DNA of 24,068 nucleotides. Source: a virus. Position 1 is the first letter of the stretch, and every line of letters starts with the position of its first letter. The notes under the pieces were generated by a model. That model saw nothing but the letters and a program-made list of their open reading frames with translations, ran no database searches and was not told where the DNA came from. Positions 1-9,093 of this stretch are shown here, one piece after another. The stretch spans positions 1 to 24,068 of the IMG/VR virus record IMGVR_UViG_3300042868_007742. The stretch is one strand, 5' to 3'. Position numbers and translations under genes: made by a program.

Positions 1-3000
1 CTGACTTTGGTGGCCATTTTAAGAAGGCGACCAATGTCCTCGGTGCTGTTTCCTTGGTACATTTTCAGGATCTCCCGAAGCAGCTCGGGATTCATATTAA
101 TGTCCGCAAGGAAGTGCCGGGCCGTGGTGGTGTCACTGAGCGTGTTGAGTATAGCCATTGTGGTTCTGCGGAAGAACGGCGAAGCCGCAGAAATAGCCCT
201 TTCAGTGGCGCTTTTTGGTGCCGTGTCAGAGCCGATCACGCCTCCGCCTCTGGTCAGCTTTGTGCGCCGGCCCTCTGATTCAAGGGCGTTTGCGAGCATA
301 TCAAGGCGGCGGACATGATCTTCGCTCGTCAGCACAGACAGCGCCTCGCGCTTGCCCTTGGCAGTGAGAAGACGAATGGTTTTTGCCAAAGAGTCATTGA
401 GATTTTCTGCCTGAACAGCAGTTGAGTCCGTTGGTTTGCTTGTGTTGACTGCCGTGTTCTTGATTGAACGATCAATGTACTCGCGAACGGTGTTATCAAG
501 ATCAGCGCGAGCCTCTGGGGTGCTCGCCGCAGAAACTGCTTCTCTAGCGGCGGCAGGATTTGATAGCACTTCGCGAATTCCAGCGTCTCCGGAGGCAACC
601 TTCATTGACGCAGCTTCGTCTGCGGTCTTTCTCACGGAAGACAGATTGGACTCTGTTTCTGACCTAGACCTACGGAGCCCCATGAGGTCATTCCTTGCGG
701 CTTCTATGTCTTTGCCGGCTTGATTGATCTTGGTTGATTCGTTGTCGATCTGGTTGGCGTATTGCCGGATCTCTTCTCCAATGCTTGCAAACTCCGGCTG
801 GCTGAAGATTGCAGCTTTTTCGGAAAGCCACGCCCTGATGCCCGAGCCTGTTGCCTTTTCGCCGGTTTTGGCAGCAACAGAAGAGACTGCGTACTGCCGC
901 ACTGCATCGACGTTCTCAGGGGTTTTACCCATGATTGCCGCAAGCTGCCGGGAGTTCTCGGCAGACGGCTCACCTTTGAACCACAGCTCCAGCGTCTTCG
1001 AGGGCTGCACTGCGCTTGGGCTGCCTCCGGGGCCGGCCTTGCGGATCTTTGAGGTGACTCCGTGAATCAGGTCCGGGGCAGCTTCAGCATAGAGCTGCTT
1101 CGCCCTCATCAAGTTTGGAGCTTCAGAATCAAGCTGGGCCTTTAGCTCATCAATGATCGGCTGGAGCTCGTTCTTGGTGTTCGTGTATTCCACCCCGCCA
1201 GTCTTGGCGGCCGCACGCATCTTTGCGTTCAGGTCATCCAAGACGGCGGCAGCATTCTCAACAGTCAGCACCTCTGCCGGCGCAGACATCACAGACACAG
1301 CCTCCACAGGCGTAGGCGGCGGGGCCTCCTGCGCAATGGGAGCGGGCTCGGCTGTGCCAGTGTCTTTCAGCATCTCTGTAGGCTCGGCGGCAGTTGCCTT
1401 GCTGCGCTTTGCCCCTACCTCAACAGGTTCGGCGGCCGCCTCTGCCGGCACGGCTTTCATCAGCTCCTCTCGCTCAGAAGACAACTTAGCCCTCTGTTCT
1501 GAAAGCTCTGAAAGTTTTTGGTCAATTTTCCGAACTTCTGTTTTAGCGTCGTCTGCCCTTTTGGGGTCCGAAGAATTGAACCTGTTTTCCAGTTTTGCAG
1601 ATTTCTCCGAAAGAGAATCAATCTGCTTGTTTATCTTTTCAATCCTACTGTCGATCCTTGCCACCTTTGGTGACACTGCCACAGGAGCGGCCTGAGTCGC
1701 CTGCGGCGCTTCTGGCGCAGCCACGGGGGCTTGTGGAGCTGCCTGCGCAACAGGCGCGGCCTGCGCGGCAGCGGCCTGTGCCGCGCGTTCTGGCGAGCCG
1801 ATGTCCCGCTTGGCCATCTGGATGATCTCGTCGGGAGAACGAAGCGAACTTCCACCAAACAGGTCAGCCTTTTGCTGCAAGGCATCGGTTGCCATGTTTG
1901 TCAGCGTTTGGCCAAGCGCTTTTGTGCCAACCTGTCTGCGGCTGCCTTCGTTGTAAAAAAGCTCAACAATAGAAGCAACCGCAGGGTCCGGGCCGCCAAA
2001 CATTGTGCCTTGGTTCAGCGCATCAATTGGATGCGTGCCTTCAAGCCTTGACTGGCGCACAAAGGCTGCGGCCTCCGCAACTTTTTGCCCAAGGTCATAC
2101 TTGGGATCTATCTGACCGCTCTCGACCATCATCCTGAGCTTTGCGAATCCACCAGAGGCATCATCCATTGCTGCCGCAATGGACTTAACCATGGGGTCAG
2201 TGTCATCCCTCATTGACCTAAGGATGGCCTCTGCCGCAGAAGGTTCGGCACCGGCGGCTGCCGCTCGACCTCCGTAGGCGGCCTGATTGAGGCCATCTTG
2301 GTATCGTTTTACCAAGGCCGAATTGGGGCCGCCGTCGCTTTTGATGTAAGGCTGAAGCTCAGTTGAGCCCAATCCAGAGTTTAATTGCCTCACAAAGTCC
2401 GCGTTCGCAGGGTGATCCAAGGACTTGGTTGGATCAAGCTGCGCAACAGCCCCAGACAGAATCCTCTTAGAATCGGACCGTGCCATGTCGCCGGTGGACA
2501 ACTGGGCCACCACAGGCCGGTTCATGTCCACAACATACGCCTCAACCTCGGCGGGTGTCAGCGGCGTAACGCGCTCCTGAACTTCGACCGGGTTTTTGAA
2601 CCCAGAAACGTCGTATCCGGATTTTGTAAGCTCATCAATGTACGCAGCGCGCTTTCCGGCGTTAGGCGGTTCTGTCAACACACGCTCAAGCACAGAAAGT
2701 CTTCCATGACCGCCCTCAAGAATGTTTTTGCTTGAGCCAACAATTGGGGCCCCTGTTGTTGCAGATGGCTGGGAACCAGTAATTTGCCTAGGATCAAACT
2801 TTCCAAAAATGTCGTTAATTTGATTTTTGGAAGCAATCTCTGCTCTGTCGCGATTTTGGTACTCAACAGGATGGGCTTCATTGCCACTGCGCACCACGTC
2901 TTCCAGCTCAACAATCTTCCTTCGCACCTTGATCGTCTGCCCGCCCGGAGTCTTAACCTCAGACTCAACCGGAGCCGCTCCTCCAAGGTATTTTACTGGT

Positions 3001-4820
3001 CCCTTGGGCTCAGGCATGCCCGCAATCCCGGCCTCAATCTGCGCAGCTCTGGCCGGAGTCATTGCAGACGCAGGCATTGGCACGGCTGCGCCCTCTGGCA
3101 CAGACGGCTGCGCCGCAATTACCGTCTTTGTCATTGTTGGCCCTTCAGGAGCCGTGCCGGGCTCTACACCAAATCGAGCAAGCTGCTGCTGAATGTTTTC
3201 AACAATCGGATTAGTCGGTTGAAGCGCTGTCGCAGACACATCCATGGACTGGGAGACACCACGCGCAATCGGCTCTGTGCTGATCGGCTTTGACAGCTCT
3301 GCGGGATCGTTGCCAGCCTCCATTTTATCCTGAAGGTCTTTGTACTGTTTCCCGTATTCTTTGAACGTCGCCTCTCCTGAGGCCTGCCGCTGTGTTGCCG
3401 GGGCATTCTCGTTAAGACGCCCCTGTGCGGCAGCCAGCTCGTTTTCAGCCGTCGCCCTTTGCAGTTCAATGTCACGGATCGTCTGCTCCTGAAGCGCAAT
3501 GCTTGCGTCTGTGTCTGCAAGCGCGCGCTCGACTGGAGAAACAAATTGCCGCTGCCTGTCTGCTGCTGCGGCAGCGTAGGATCCCTCAACTCCGGGTTGC
3601 GGTTCCGCAATGTTCGTCGAGTAGTTGGATAGCGCTTGCTCGTTTCGGTTTCTGGTGCGAACCACCATCGGGTCAACCTCTGAGGGGTACAGGGCCTGCG
3701 CAATCCCCTCGTCTCCGGCGGCCCCAGCGGAGCCGAGCCTGAAGCCGGGAATGTTTTCATCAAACTGAGAGGCCAGTGCCGCATCAATGTTTGCGATTGC
3801 CTCTTGAGGTGAAAGCGCTCGCCTAAGAATGTCGTCTTCTGCGTTTTTGACAGCCATCCGGTTTGCCATCGACTCAAGCGGATTTCTGCCGCCAAACAGT
3901 CCCTTGACTCCAGCGGCCACCGTTCCGGACGCCTTTGCGTCCTGAATGAAGTCCTGCATTTGCTTTGGAGTCCTTGCGATCCCAGAGTTGTCTGCGATCA
4001 ACCCGCGTTTTTCCATGGCCATTCGCATGGCCTCAGTGTGCGCCGGCGTAAGCTCGCGCGAGCCAAACAGGGCCCCCGGAATAGCGCGAGAAGCCCCCGG
4101 AACCATTCCACCGATCACGCTTAATGGAAGATCCACAAGAAGCGGATATTCCCCGCTTGGGTCTACAAACTCAACGGCTGCCTGCCCAGACATACCAGAC
4201 GCCACGTCCATGATTGGGCCGCCCTCTTGCATCACGGCTCCAACCCTTGCTGGCATAGATGCGGCCGCGCCTCTGGCCGCCACGGCAGCGGGGGTGGCTC
4301 CTTTTGCCAGCATTTTTCCAATTCCGTAGCCGCCACCAATTGAATCAATGCCAGCTCTTCCAATGTTAAATACGCTCTGCTCTCCTTCTGTTTCGGGATA
4401 GGGGACACCAAGGTAATCAAGAGCCTTGTCCACAAGCACATTACTTGAGGGCAAAAGCTCATTGCCAAGGAAGGCATTCACCAATGGCGACCCCATGTCG
4501 TAAATGGCCTTTGAGCCAAGCGCAGCAGCAGCACCAAGCGGAGCACCAACACCAAACGGCATCCCGGCAAGCGCACCAAGCCCTGCAACGGTGGCTCCGG
4601 GTGTGACTGCACGAACACCCTTGAGGGCTCCCCTGACAAACTCAGGGGCTTTATCTAGTGGACGAGGCTTCCGGACAGCAGCAAACCCTTCCCCCAAATC
4701 ACCTTCCTCACCACCCTGCACCCCGGTTTCAAGCTGCGGATCTTGAACTGGCGATGCAGTGGCAGAACCCTTTGCCAGTGACCGCATGAACTTGAAGTTT
4801 TCGTCGTCCAGTATGCTCAT
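1..4820 (-). CDS. Giant internal-virion / polyvalent-like protein, C-terminus beyond window (at least 1606 aa)
   Basis: The minus-strand frame starting with ATG at 4820 stays open to the left edge, so the C-terminus is missing. The start overlaps the stop of the upstream gene by one base (TAATG), with AAGGGG (4826-4831) five bases before it. Residues about 50-105 are Gly/Ala-rich and hydrophobic, possibly membrane-active. Residues about 640-980 resemble the ParB/DdrB-like domain of phage polyvalent proteins: a YQNRDR stretch near 657, FDP, TGAPIV, then GGHGRL at about 703-708, PVEVQERVTPLTPAE, and a helical DdrB-like tail. An Ala/Pro/Gln linker (about 1009-1049) precedes a Lys/Glu-rich coiled coil (about 1051-1121); another helical coil lies near 1350-1407. 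Its place after the gp14-like and 654-aa genes matches T7's large ejected core proteins. Inference: it is packaged and ejected with DNA. No lytic transglycosylase motif is seen in the visible part. Confidence 0.85.
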   Translation of the reverse strand, partial: MSILDDENFKFMRSLAKGSATASPVQDPQLETGVQGGEEGDLGEGFAAVRKPRPLDKAPEFVRGALKGVRAVTPGATVAGLGALAGMPFGVGAPLGAAAALGSKAIYDMGSPLVNAFLGNELLPSSNVLVDKALDYLGVPYPETEGEQSVFNIGRAGIDSIGGGYGIGKMLAKGATPAAVAARGAAASMPARVGAVMQEGGPIMDVASGMSGQAAVEFVDPSGEYPLLVDLPLSVIGGMVPGASRAIPGALFGSRELTPAHTEAMRMAMEKRGLIADNSGIARTPKQMQDFIQDAKASGTVAAGVKGLFGGRNPLESMANRMAVKNAEDDILRRALSPQEAIANIDAALASQFDENIPGFRLGSAGAAGDEGIAQALYPSEVDPMVVRTRNRNEQALSNYSTNIAEPQPGVEGSYAAAAADRQRQFVSPVERALADTDASIALQEQTIRDIELQRATAENELAAAQGRLNENAPATQRQASGEATFKEYGKQYKDLQDKMEAGNDPAELSKPISTEPIARGVSQSMDVSATALQPTNPIVENIQQQLARFGVEPGTAPEGPTMTKTVIAAQPSVPEGAAVPMPASAMTPARAAQIEAGIAGMPEPKGPVKYLGGAAPVESEVKTPGGQTIKVRRKIVELEDVVRSGNEAHPVEYQNRDRAEIASKNQINDIFGKFDPRQITGSQPSATTGAPIVGSSKNILEGGHGRLSVLERVLTEPPNAGKRAAYIDELTKSGYDVSGFKNPVEVQERVTPLTPAEVEAYVVDMNRPVVAQLSTGDMARSDSKRILSGAVAQLDPTKSLDHPANADFVRQLNSGLGSTELQPYIKSDGGPNSALVKRYQDGLNQAAYGGRAAAAGAEPSAAEAILRSMRDDTDPMVKSIAAAMDDASGGFAKLRMMVESGQIDPKYDLGQKVAEAAAFVRQSRLEGTHPIDALNQGTMFGGPDPAVASIVELFYNEGSRRQVGTKALGQTLTNMATDALQQKADLFGGSSLRSPDEIIQMAKRDIGSPERAAQAAAAQAAPVAQAAPQAPVAAPEAPQATQAAPVAVSPKVARIDSRIEKINKQIDSLSEKSAKLENRFNSSDPKRADDAKTEVRKIDQKLSELSEQRAKLSSEREELMKAVPAEAAAEPVEVGAKRSKATAAEPTEMLKDTGTAEPAPIAQEAPPPTPVEAVSVMSAPAEVLTVENAAAVLDDLNAKMRAAAKTGGVEYTNTKNELQPIIDELKAQLDSEAPNLMRAKQLYAEAAPDLIHGVTSKIRKAGPGGSPSAVQPSKTLELWFKGEPSAENSRQLAAIMGKTPENVDAVRQYAVSSVAAKTGEKATGSGIRAWLSEKAAIFSQPEFASIGEEIRQYANQIDNESTKINQAGKDIEAARNDLMGLRRSRSETESNLSSVRKTADEAASMKVASGDAGIREVLSNPAAAREAVSAASTPEARADLDNTVREYIDRSIKNTAVNTSKPTDSTAVQAENLNDSLAKTIRLLTAKGKREALSVLTSEDHVRRLDMLANALESEGRRTKLTRGGGVIGSDTAPKSATERAISAASPFFRRTTMAILNTLSDTTTARHFLADINMNPELLREILKMYQGNSTEDIGRLLKMATKV

Positions 4821-6784
4821 TATTTCCCCTTCCCTTTGTTTGAGGCCTTGGCTCTTTCTTCTGTGAATTTCTGAATCAACTCCGAGCCTCTTTCGGCGTC
4901 CGATGGTGCATTGAAGCCCTTTTGTGGAGTAAATCTTTTCAGCCTGTTTTCAATAACAGAAGCAACCCTGTCTCTGAACTGGATAAGTTTTCTTTTGGCT
5001 GTTTCGGCGCTGTCGTATTCGGTTGGCAGAAACTGGGCCGCGTCAATTCTTTCTCCGCCCGTAAGAGCGGCTCCGTAAAGTTCGTGCTTTTCTCTGGCAA
5101 TCGGATCAAACAGTGCCGCCCTCCTTGAGACGCCCTCTCCTTTTATCCCGCTCGCAAGTAGATTATTTCCTATGATTGGGATTTTTGACTGAATCCCTCT
5201 TTGAACGCCAAACGCAGCGTTTGCACCCTCTCCGGAAACAGCTTCAATGGCCCTGTTTATTTGCGAAAGGGAATCATTTAGGCGCGTGAACTCAATGTCT
5301 TCCTTTTCTGGCACGGGCTTGTACTTCACCCTCTCCAAGCTGTACCCATTGCGAACAATATCGCCCTCCCTTGGCGGCTTTACGGCCTCATACAGCGCAT
5401 TGAATGCTTCTGGGTCACCCTGATGGTAGGCCGCTATTTCATCCTTGCTCATGGACTTTAGGGCCTGCTCTGGCGTCATGCCTTGTTGGATCTGTGGGAT
5501 TCTCCAAAGCGCAGACTGATCCTTTGGCGGGCCGGATCTGTCTGCAAATTGAGACAGACGAGGATCACCGGGAGCAGCCACATAAGCGCCTTCTTTAGGA
5601 ATTTGAAGCCCCTCCATCATTACGGCGGCAATTGCCTCCGGGCCATACCCGGCGTCCCGCATCGACTTGATTTTGCCGGCGGTTGGGTTGTTTGGAAACT
5701 CGAAGTCAGCCCTTGCTTTGGCTTCTGCAAGCTCGATTGCCTCATTGCGCTTGTAGGCAAGACGCTGCTCCGGAGACATACCTGCATCTGTCTGATTTTG
5801 GTAAATCTGACCGTACTCCGTGCTTACATCAGGAGTCCTTGCCTTGAGTCGAGCCAGCGATTCAGCGGATTGCGCCCTGAGCCTTTCAAGCTCTGTCTCG
5901 GTCCGAATTTTTTCATTACCCTCAAACTGCAAGCGCTCCATTGGGCGAACGCCCGCTTCCTGAAAATTGTACTCCTGAGCTCCGGTGGGCGTGCTTCTGT
6001 TAAAGTAAGTCTCGCCAAACCTTGCGCTTGCCTCGTCCTCCCTTATTTTGCCACCAGTTTTGATGTCTTGCTCGGCCTGTGCGATACTGGTCTGGCCGGG
6101 CTCCATCGGCGTGACGCCTGTCTCAAGCATTAGGCGGGCCTTGTTGACATCAGCCTTTGCCTTTAGCTCTGGGTCAGCAAAAGCGCCACCTCCAGAAACT
6201 TTCTGGAACCTCAGGATCATATCAATCTGCTCCTGCTTTTGCTCTGGAGTCAGATTGGGATCATTGAGGATACGAAGCGCTGCCGCATATGGCGCTGCGT
6301 TGACATCGTAGATGGCACGCTGGTCGCGAACTTTGTCTGTCTCAAGGCCAAAAAGTCTCTGCTTGTCTGCGGACTGAAGGGTGGTCGCGTAGTTCCTAGC
6401 CGCGTCATAGGGACGCATTTGAGTCGGATCGCCGCCGGCATCAAGGTACGCAGCAATGTCTGCATTGTACGGACTTAGACTCAGCCTTGCGGTTTGTGGC
6501 TGATTGAAGGCGTTGACCAGAGAAGACGCTTCCCCAAGCTGTCCGGTCATTGCCATTTCTGGCAAGGGCAGCTCGTTCGGGCTCACATAAGACCTGCCCT
6601 TTGGCGGTTTGATGCTGTCTCCGAACGCAGCTCCAAGCGCCATTGCGTTGCTGCGCTTAAAGAGATCCTGCTCTTCGGTGAGCTCAAACTTGCGCTTGTT
6701 AAGCATCCCCTCCGGAGTGCCCCAAATGCCCTGCGCAAAAGCGGATGCGCCATCTATTAACTGCCGAGCATCAAATTGTCCCAT
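4820..6784 (-). CDS. Internal virion / DNA-ejection-type protein, 654 aa
   Basis: The start has an AAGGAG site (6790-6795) five bases upstream. The protein is long, mostly helical and hydrophilic, with Gln/Glu/Ala-rich central stretches (residues about 280-330 look like coiled coil). There is no signal peptide or obvious enzymatic motif. The C-terminal part, with YGAALTGGERIDAAQFLPTEYD followed by an Arg/Lys-rich helix, resembles a tail segment I know from large internal proteins of podophages, where an 'ALTG...PT...D' stretch precedes a basic helix. It lies between the gp14-like gene and the giant protein gene, and its stop overlaps the start of the latter, so the two are probably translated together. 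By position it corresponds to T7 gp15. That equivalence is an inference from order and composition, not a clear sequence match. Confidence 0.85.
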   Translation of the reverse strand: MGQFDARQLIDGASAFAQGIWGTPEGMLNKRKFELTEEQDLFKRSNAMALGAAFGDSIKPPKGRSYVSPNELPLPEMAMTGQLGEASSLVNAFNQPQTARLSLSPYNADIAAYLDAGGDPTQMRPYDAARNYATTLQSADKQRLFGLETDKVRDQRAIYDVNAAPYAAALRILNDPNLTPEQKQEQIDMILRFQKVSGGGAFADPELKAKADVNKARLMLETGVTPMEPGQTSIAQAEQDIKTGGKIREDEASARFGETYFNRSTPTGAQEYNFQEAGVRPMERLQFEGNEKIRTETELERLRAQSAESLARLKARTPDVSTEYGQIYQNQTDAGMSPEQRLAYKRNEAIELAEAKARADFEFPNNPTAGKIKSMRDAGYGPEAIAAVMMEGLQIPKEGAYVAAPGDPRLSQFADRSGPPKDQSALWRIPQIQQGMTPEQALKSMSKDEIAAYHQGDPEAFNALYEAVKPPREGDIVRNGYSLERVKYKPVPEKEDIEFTRLNDSLSQINRAIEAVSGEGANAAFGVQRGIQSKIPIIGNNLLASGIKGEGVSRRAALFDPIAREKHELYGAALTGGERIDAAQFLPTEYDSAETAKRKLIQFRDRVASVIENRLKRFTPQKGFNAPSDAERGSELIQKFTEERAKASNKGKGK

Positions 6785-6796
6785 TTTTTCTCCTTT

Positions 6797-7513
6797 TTAC
6801 ATTACGGGGTGAACGTACCCCGCGCCGCCTCCAGCGCCATTCATGGCGGCCATTGACCCGTCACCAATCGGGGCCGCACCGCCTCCGGCCGCACCCATGC
6901 CAGTTGCGCCCATGCCGGCCACAGTTCCAAGCGCAGACAGGAGCGATCCAATTGCCTTGTGTTTATCCCCGGCCTTAGAAGCAACCTGAAGCTCCATTGG
7001 AAGGATACTTGCGGATCCGCGCATGTAGCCACCAAGGGGCGTCTGTGAGTTTGTGATCTGCTGGTTTTGCAGACTGGTGTCTCCCAGCATTTTTGTAAAC
7101 CCACCAAGCGCCGCTCTTGCGGTCAGCATGTTCTGCACGCTTCCGCGAGCCTCGTTCATGCTCTTCTTGTAGACCTCTCCAATTGCCCTTGGGGCGTCCT
7201 GAACCGATTGCATCGGGTCGTTTCCAAAAGGAGACGCCCCTGCAAACACAGAATCAGCAGCATCCTGAAACTTGGTGTTCAGGTCTTGTGAGTTCTTGGC
7301 CTCACGTTCCTGCTGCGAATCCCCTTGGTTGTACTGGAGGGATTTATCAAAAAGCCCAAACGACTCGTCCCGATACCCCTTTTGGCGAGACAGCTCTGCC
7401 AAGTGGGTGTTGTTCATGGCCTTTTCGGCCCTTTTTGCGCCCTGCATCTGCATGGCAGTGCCCGCGCCAATAAGGGCAACGCTTGTGATTGTCAGCGTTA
7501 CAGGGTCGCACAT
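6797..7513 (-). CDS. gp14-like internal virion protein, 238 aa
   Basis: The protein starts MCDPVTLTITSVALIGAGTA, a short hydrophobic N-terminal segment of the kind found on T7 gp14-like internal core proteins of many podophages (MCDPVT is a recurrent start). A charged helical region follows (residues about 25-100). The C-terminal part is Gly/Ala/Met-rich (about 185-238). In T7, gp14 is ejected first and sits in the outer membrane, forming part of the DNA conduit; that role is transferred here by family and position. The start lies two bases after the preceding stop and has no evident Shine-Dalgarno, so it probably depends on coupling. The next gene starts 12 bases downstream with a good site. 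Confidence 0.8.
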   Translation of the reverse strand: MCDPVTLTITSVALIGAGTAMQMQGAKRAEKAMNNTHLAELSRQKGYRDESFGLFDKSLQYNQGDSQQEREAKNSQDLNTKFQDAADSVFAGASPFGNDPMQSVQDAPRAIGEVYKKSMNEARGSVQNMLTARAALGGFTKMLGDTSLQNQQITNSQTPLGGYMRGSASILPMELQVASKAGDKHKAIGSLLSALGTVAGMGATGMGAAGGGAAPIGDGSMAAMNGAGGGAGYVHPVM

Positions 7514-7515
7514 AA

Positions 7516-8145
7516 TTATTGAACGATGGTGGAGCTGGACTTCTGGTTTCTGGGATTCATGCCTGCAAAATAGCCATTGATCCCACCGTATTGACCTCCG
7601 CTGGCATTCGCCATCGAAGTGTCGTTTTTGTACAGGTTGGCAAGCTGGGTAAAGGCGGTTCCAAGGGGCTCGAACGAGTTGGGCCTGTTCATGCTTGCAT
7701 AAGCTTGAGACTGGGCCGCCTGAGCCGCCGCGCCGGCGTCGCTTGTGGCGTTGAGCTGAGACACAAGAGCGTTCCTCATGTCTTGAACTTGCTGCCTTGC
7801 CTGTCCGGAGTAATCCCCAGCTTTTGCGGCAATGTCTGCCTGTCTGTCTGCGTACTCCTTTGCCAGCCTTGCAGCGCCGTAAGCACCGGCAGAAGAGCTG
7901 CCAAGCCCGGACGCACTTAACTGCAACCTGAGGGCAGCGTTTGCGTCATCAAACTGCTGCTTCAATTGAGGAAGGTAGTAATCAGAGTACGCCTTGGACT
8001 TGCCGGCGTAGTACTGGTCGTTAAACGGCGAAAAGGACGAGTCAATGTTGCTCATCCCTTGCCGAATACGAGCCTGACGCTCCTCTTCCTGTCTGCGCGC
8101 TTCAGCGGCGCCACCATCTCCACCGCCTCCTCCTCCTCCGTACAT
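7516..8145 (-). CDS. Putative virion structural protein, Gly-rich N-terminus, 209 aa
   Basis: The start is supported by AAGGAG (8153-8158) with seven bases of spacing; the site overlaps the stop of the preceding gene. The protein opens with a run of seven glycines, then an Arg/Glu/Gln-rich helix, then a long Ala/Gln-rich helical body (residues about 45-160) and an Asn/Gly/Ser-rich tail. I recognise no catalytic motif. Its position directly before the gp14-like gene and its composition suggest a core or tail-associated structural protein. The function is inferred only from context. Confidence 0.75.
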   Translation of the reverse strand: MYGGGGGGGDGGAAEARRQEEERQARIRQGMSNIDSSFSPFNDQYYAGKSKAYSDYYLPQLKQQFDDANAALRLQLSASGLGSSSAGAYGAARLAKEYADRQADIAAKAGDYSGQARQQVQDMRNALVSQLNATSDAGAAAQAAQSQAYASMNRPNSFEPLGTAFTQLANLYKNDTSMANASGGQYGGINGYFAGMNPRNQKSSSTIVQ

Positions 8146-8149
8146 ATAT

Positions 8150-8599
8150 TTACTCCTTATCTATGACCCGGATTTCCGGATCGAGGTTTCTCATGTGATC
8201 CCAGCCACCGCACAAAAATGCGATGTGGGAGTAAAGATCCAGATCCCCGCACCTGACAGACGCGGAGGCCATCTTTTGCTCATCGGTTCCAGCTTTCCAC
8301 TGCTCACCCACAATCGCACGGTTTGCCACCATGGCTATAAAGCCAAAAAGGCTGCCTTTGTGGGCGTTGTAAAAAGGATTAAAAGAGATTTCCTGAAGAA
8401 ACAGCACAAGCTCCCTGATGGCCTCGTCCGCTGACACCGGCTTATCCCGGTCAATCAAGTCATCAAATGCATGCATGAAGCACCAAAACCTCCACAGAAA
8501 CACGCGAGCATCCGTGTTGCCGCATGTGATCCTTTCGATCATCCCCTTGGCGCTTGGATTTTGATAGGCCTCAACGGGCTTGTCTGCGTAGTCGATCAT
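8150..8599 (-). CDS. Uncharacterised helical protein in the tail/core module, 149 aa
   Basis: I chose the ATG at 8599 because it overlaps the stop of the GNAT-like gene as ATGA, the coupling arrangement used elsewhere in this genome; an in-frame ATG 15 bases upstream is the alternative. The protein appears all-helical and is rich in Trp, Phe and Asp. It contains HAFDDLIDRDK (residues about 43-53), which superficially resembles the first aspartate-rich motif of isoprenoid synthases, but no second motif is convincing and the protein is far too short for that family. It has no T7 counterpart that I recognise. Its location between the gp13-like and 209-aa genes suggests a virion-assembly role, which is an inference. 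Confidence 0.7.
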   Translation of the reverse strand: MIDYADKPVEAYQNPSAKGMIERITCGNTDARVFLWRFWCFMHAFDDLIDRDKPVSADEAIRELVLFLQEISFNPFYNAHKGSLFGFIAMVANRAIVGEQWKAGTDEQKMASASVRCGDLDLYSHIAFLCGGWDHMRNLDPEIRVIDKE

Positions 8600-9093
8600 G
8601 GCTGGCACACCCAAATGAATCTCACAAAATCTTCCCCGTTCTTACCCCAATTTGTCAAGATGGCCTCCGGGTAGCCGCCCAGTCGCGCAATCCACCTGTG
8701 GGCCGTGTGGTTTTCGCTCGAAGACAAGCAGTGCCCAACCTTCATTCCCATTTTTTGCACAAGGTACGGAATCACAAACTTGATGCCAAACTTGGTGACC
8801 GTCTTATGGACGCTTTTCCACTCGTCTGTGGCCATCATCCACAGCGACCAAACATCTCCATACTGCCGGTAGGCACCAAAGGCGCAGGCAGGGTTTCCTG
8901 TGCTGCCAGAGTAGGCAACCCAAGCCAACCCCCTGTCTCTTGCAGAGAAGATTGAGCAGGCCAAGTTTTCCGCGTCCGAGTCGTCTTTTGTGCAAAAGAT
9001 CTCTTCGCGATCAGTGTCCCTGAGCCTGTTACACACGAACATCAGGCCTGCAAGGCTCATTTCCCTTATCTCTGCCACAGAATTACCCGGCAT
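8596..9093 (-). CDS. gp13-like protein with GNAT acetyltransferase-type fold, 165 aa
   Basis: This gene follows the gp12-like gene, as T7 gene 13 does, and overlaps its end by 11 bases. The sequence reads like a small GNAT-type domain: EIREMSLAGL at the N-terminus, a central GLAWVAYSGSTGNPACAFG strand pair, a WSLWMMATDEW strand, and a C-terminal HTAHRWIARLGGY segment, where GNAT proteins place the 'fall off a horse, hit a wall, lumpy ground' type LGF/LGG end. Phage gp13-like proteins with such a fold are thought to be virion or assembly factors rather than proven enzymes. The canonical acetyl-CoA loop (R/Q-x-x-G-x-G/A) is not clear, so catalysis is doubtful. Confidence 0.7.
   Translation of the reverse strand: MPGNSVAEIREMSLAGLMFVCNRLRDTDREEIFCTKDDSDAENLACSIFSARDRGLAWVAYSGSTGNPACAFGAYRQYGDVWSLWMMATDEWKSVHKTVTKFGIKFVIPYLVQKMGMKVGHCLSSSENHTAHRWIARLGGYPEAILTNWGKNGEDFVRFIWVCQP

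Noticed and set aside
1153-1695. 180-codon plus-strand open frame, Ser/Ala-rich
   Set aside because: It is the antisense shadow of the Ala/Pro/Gln linker and coiled coil of the giant minus-strand gene.
3164-3895. 243-codon minus-strand frame
   Set aside because: It lies in another phase within the giant gene, is Arg/Ser/Gln-rich and has no start signals; the frame beginning at 4820 explains the region.
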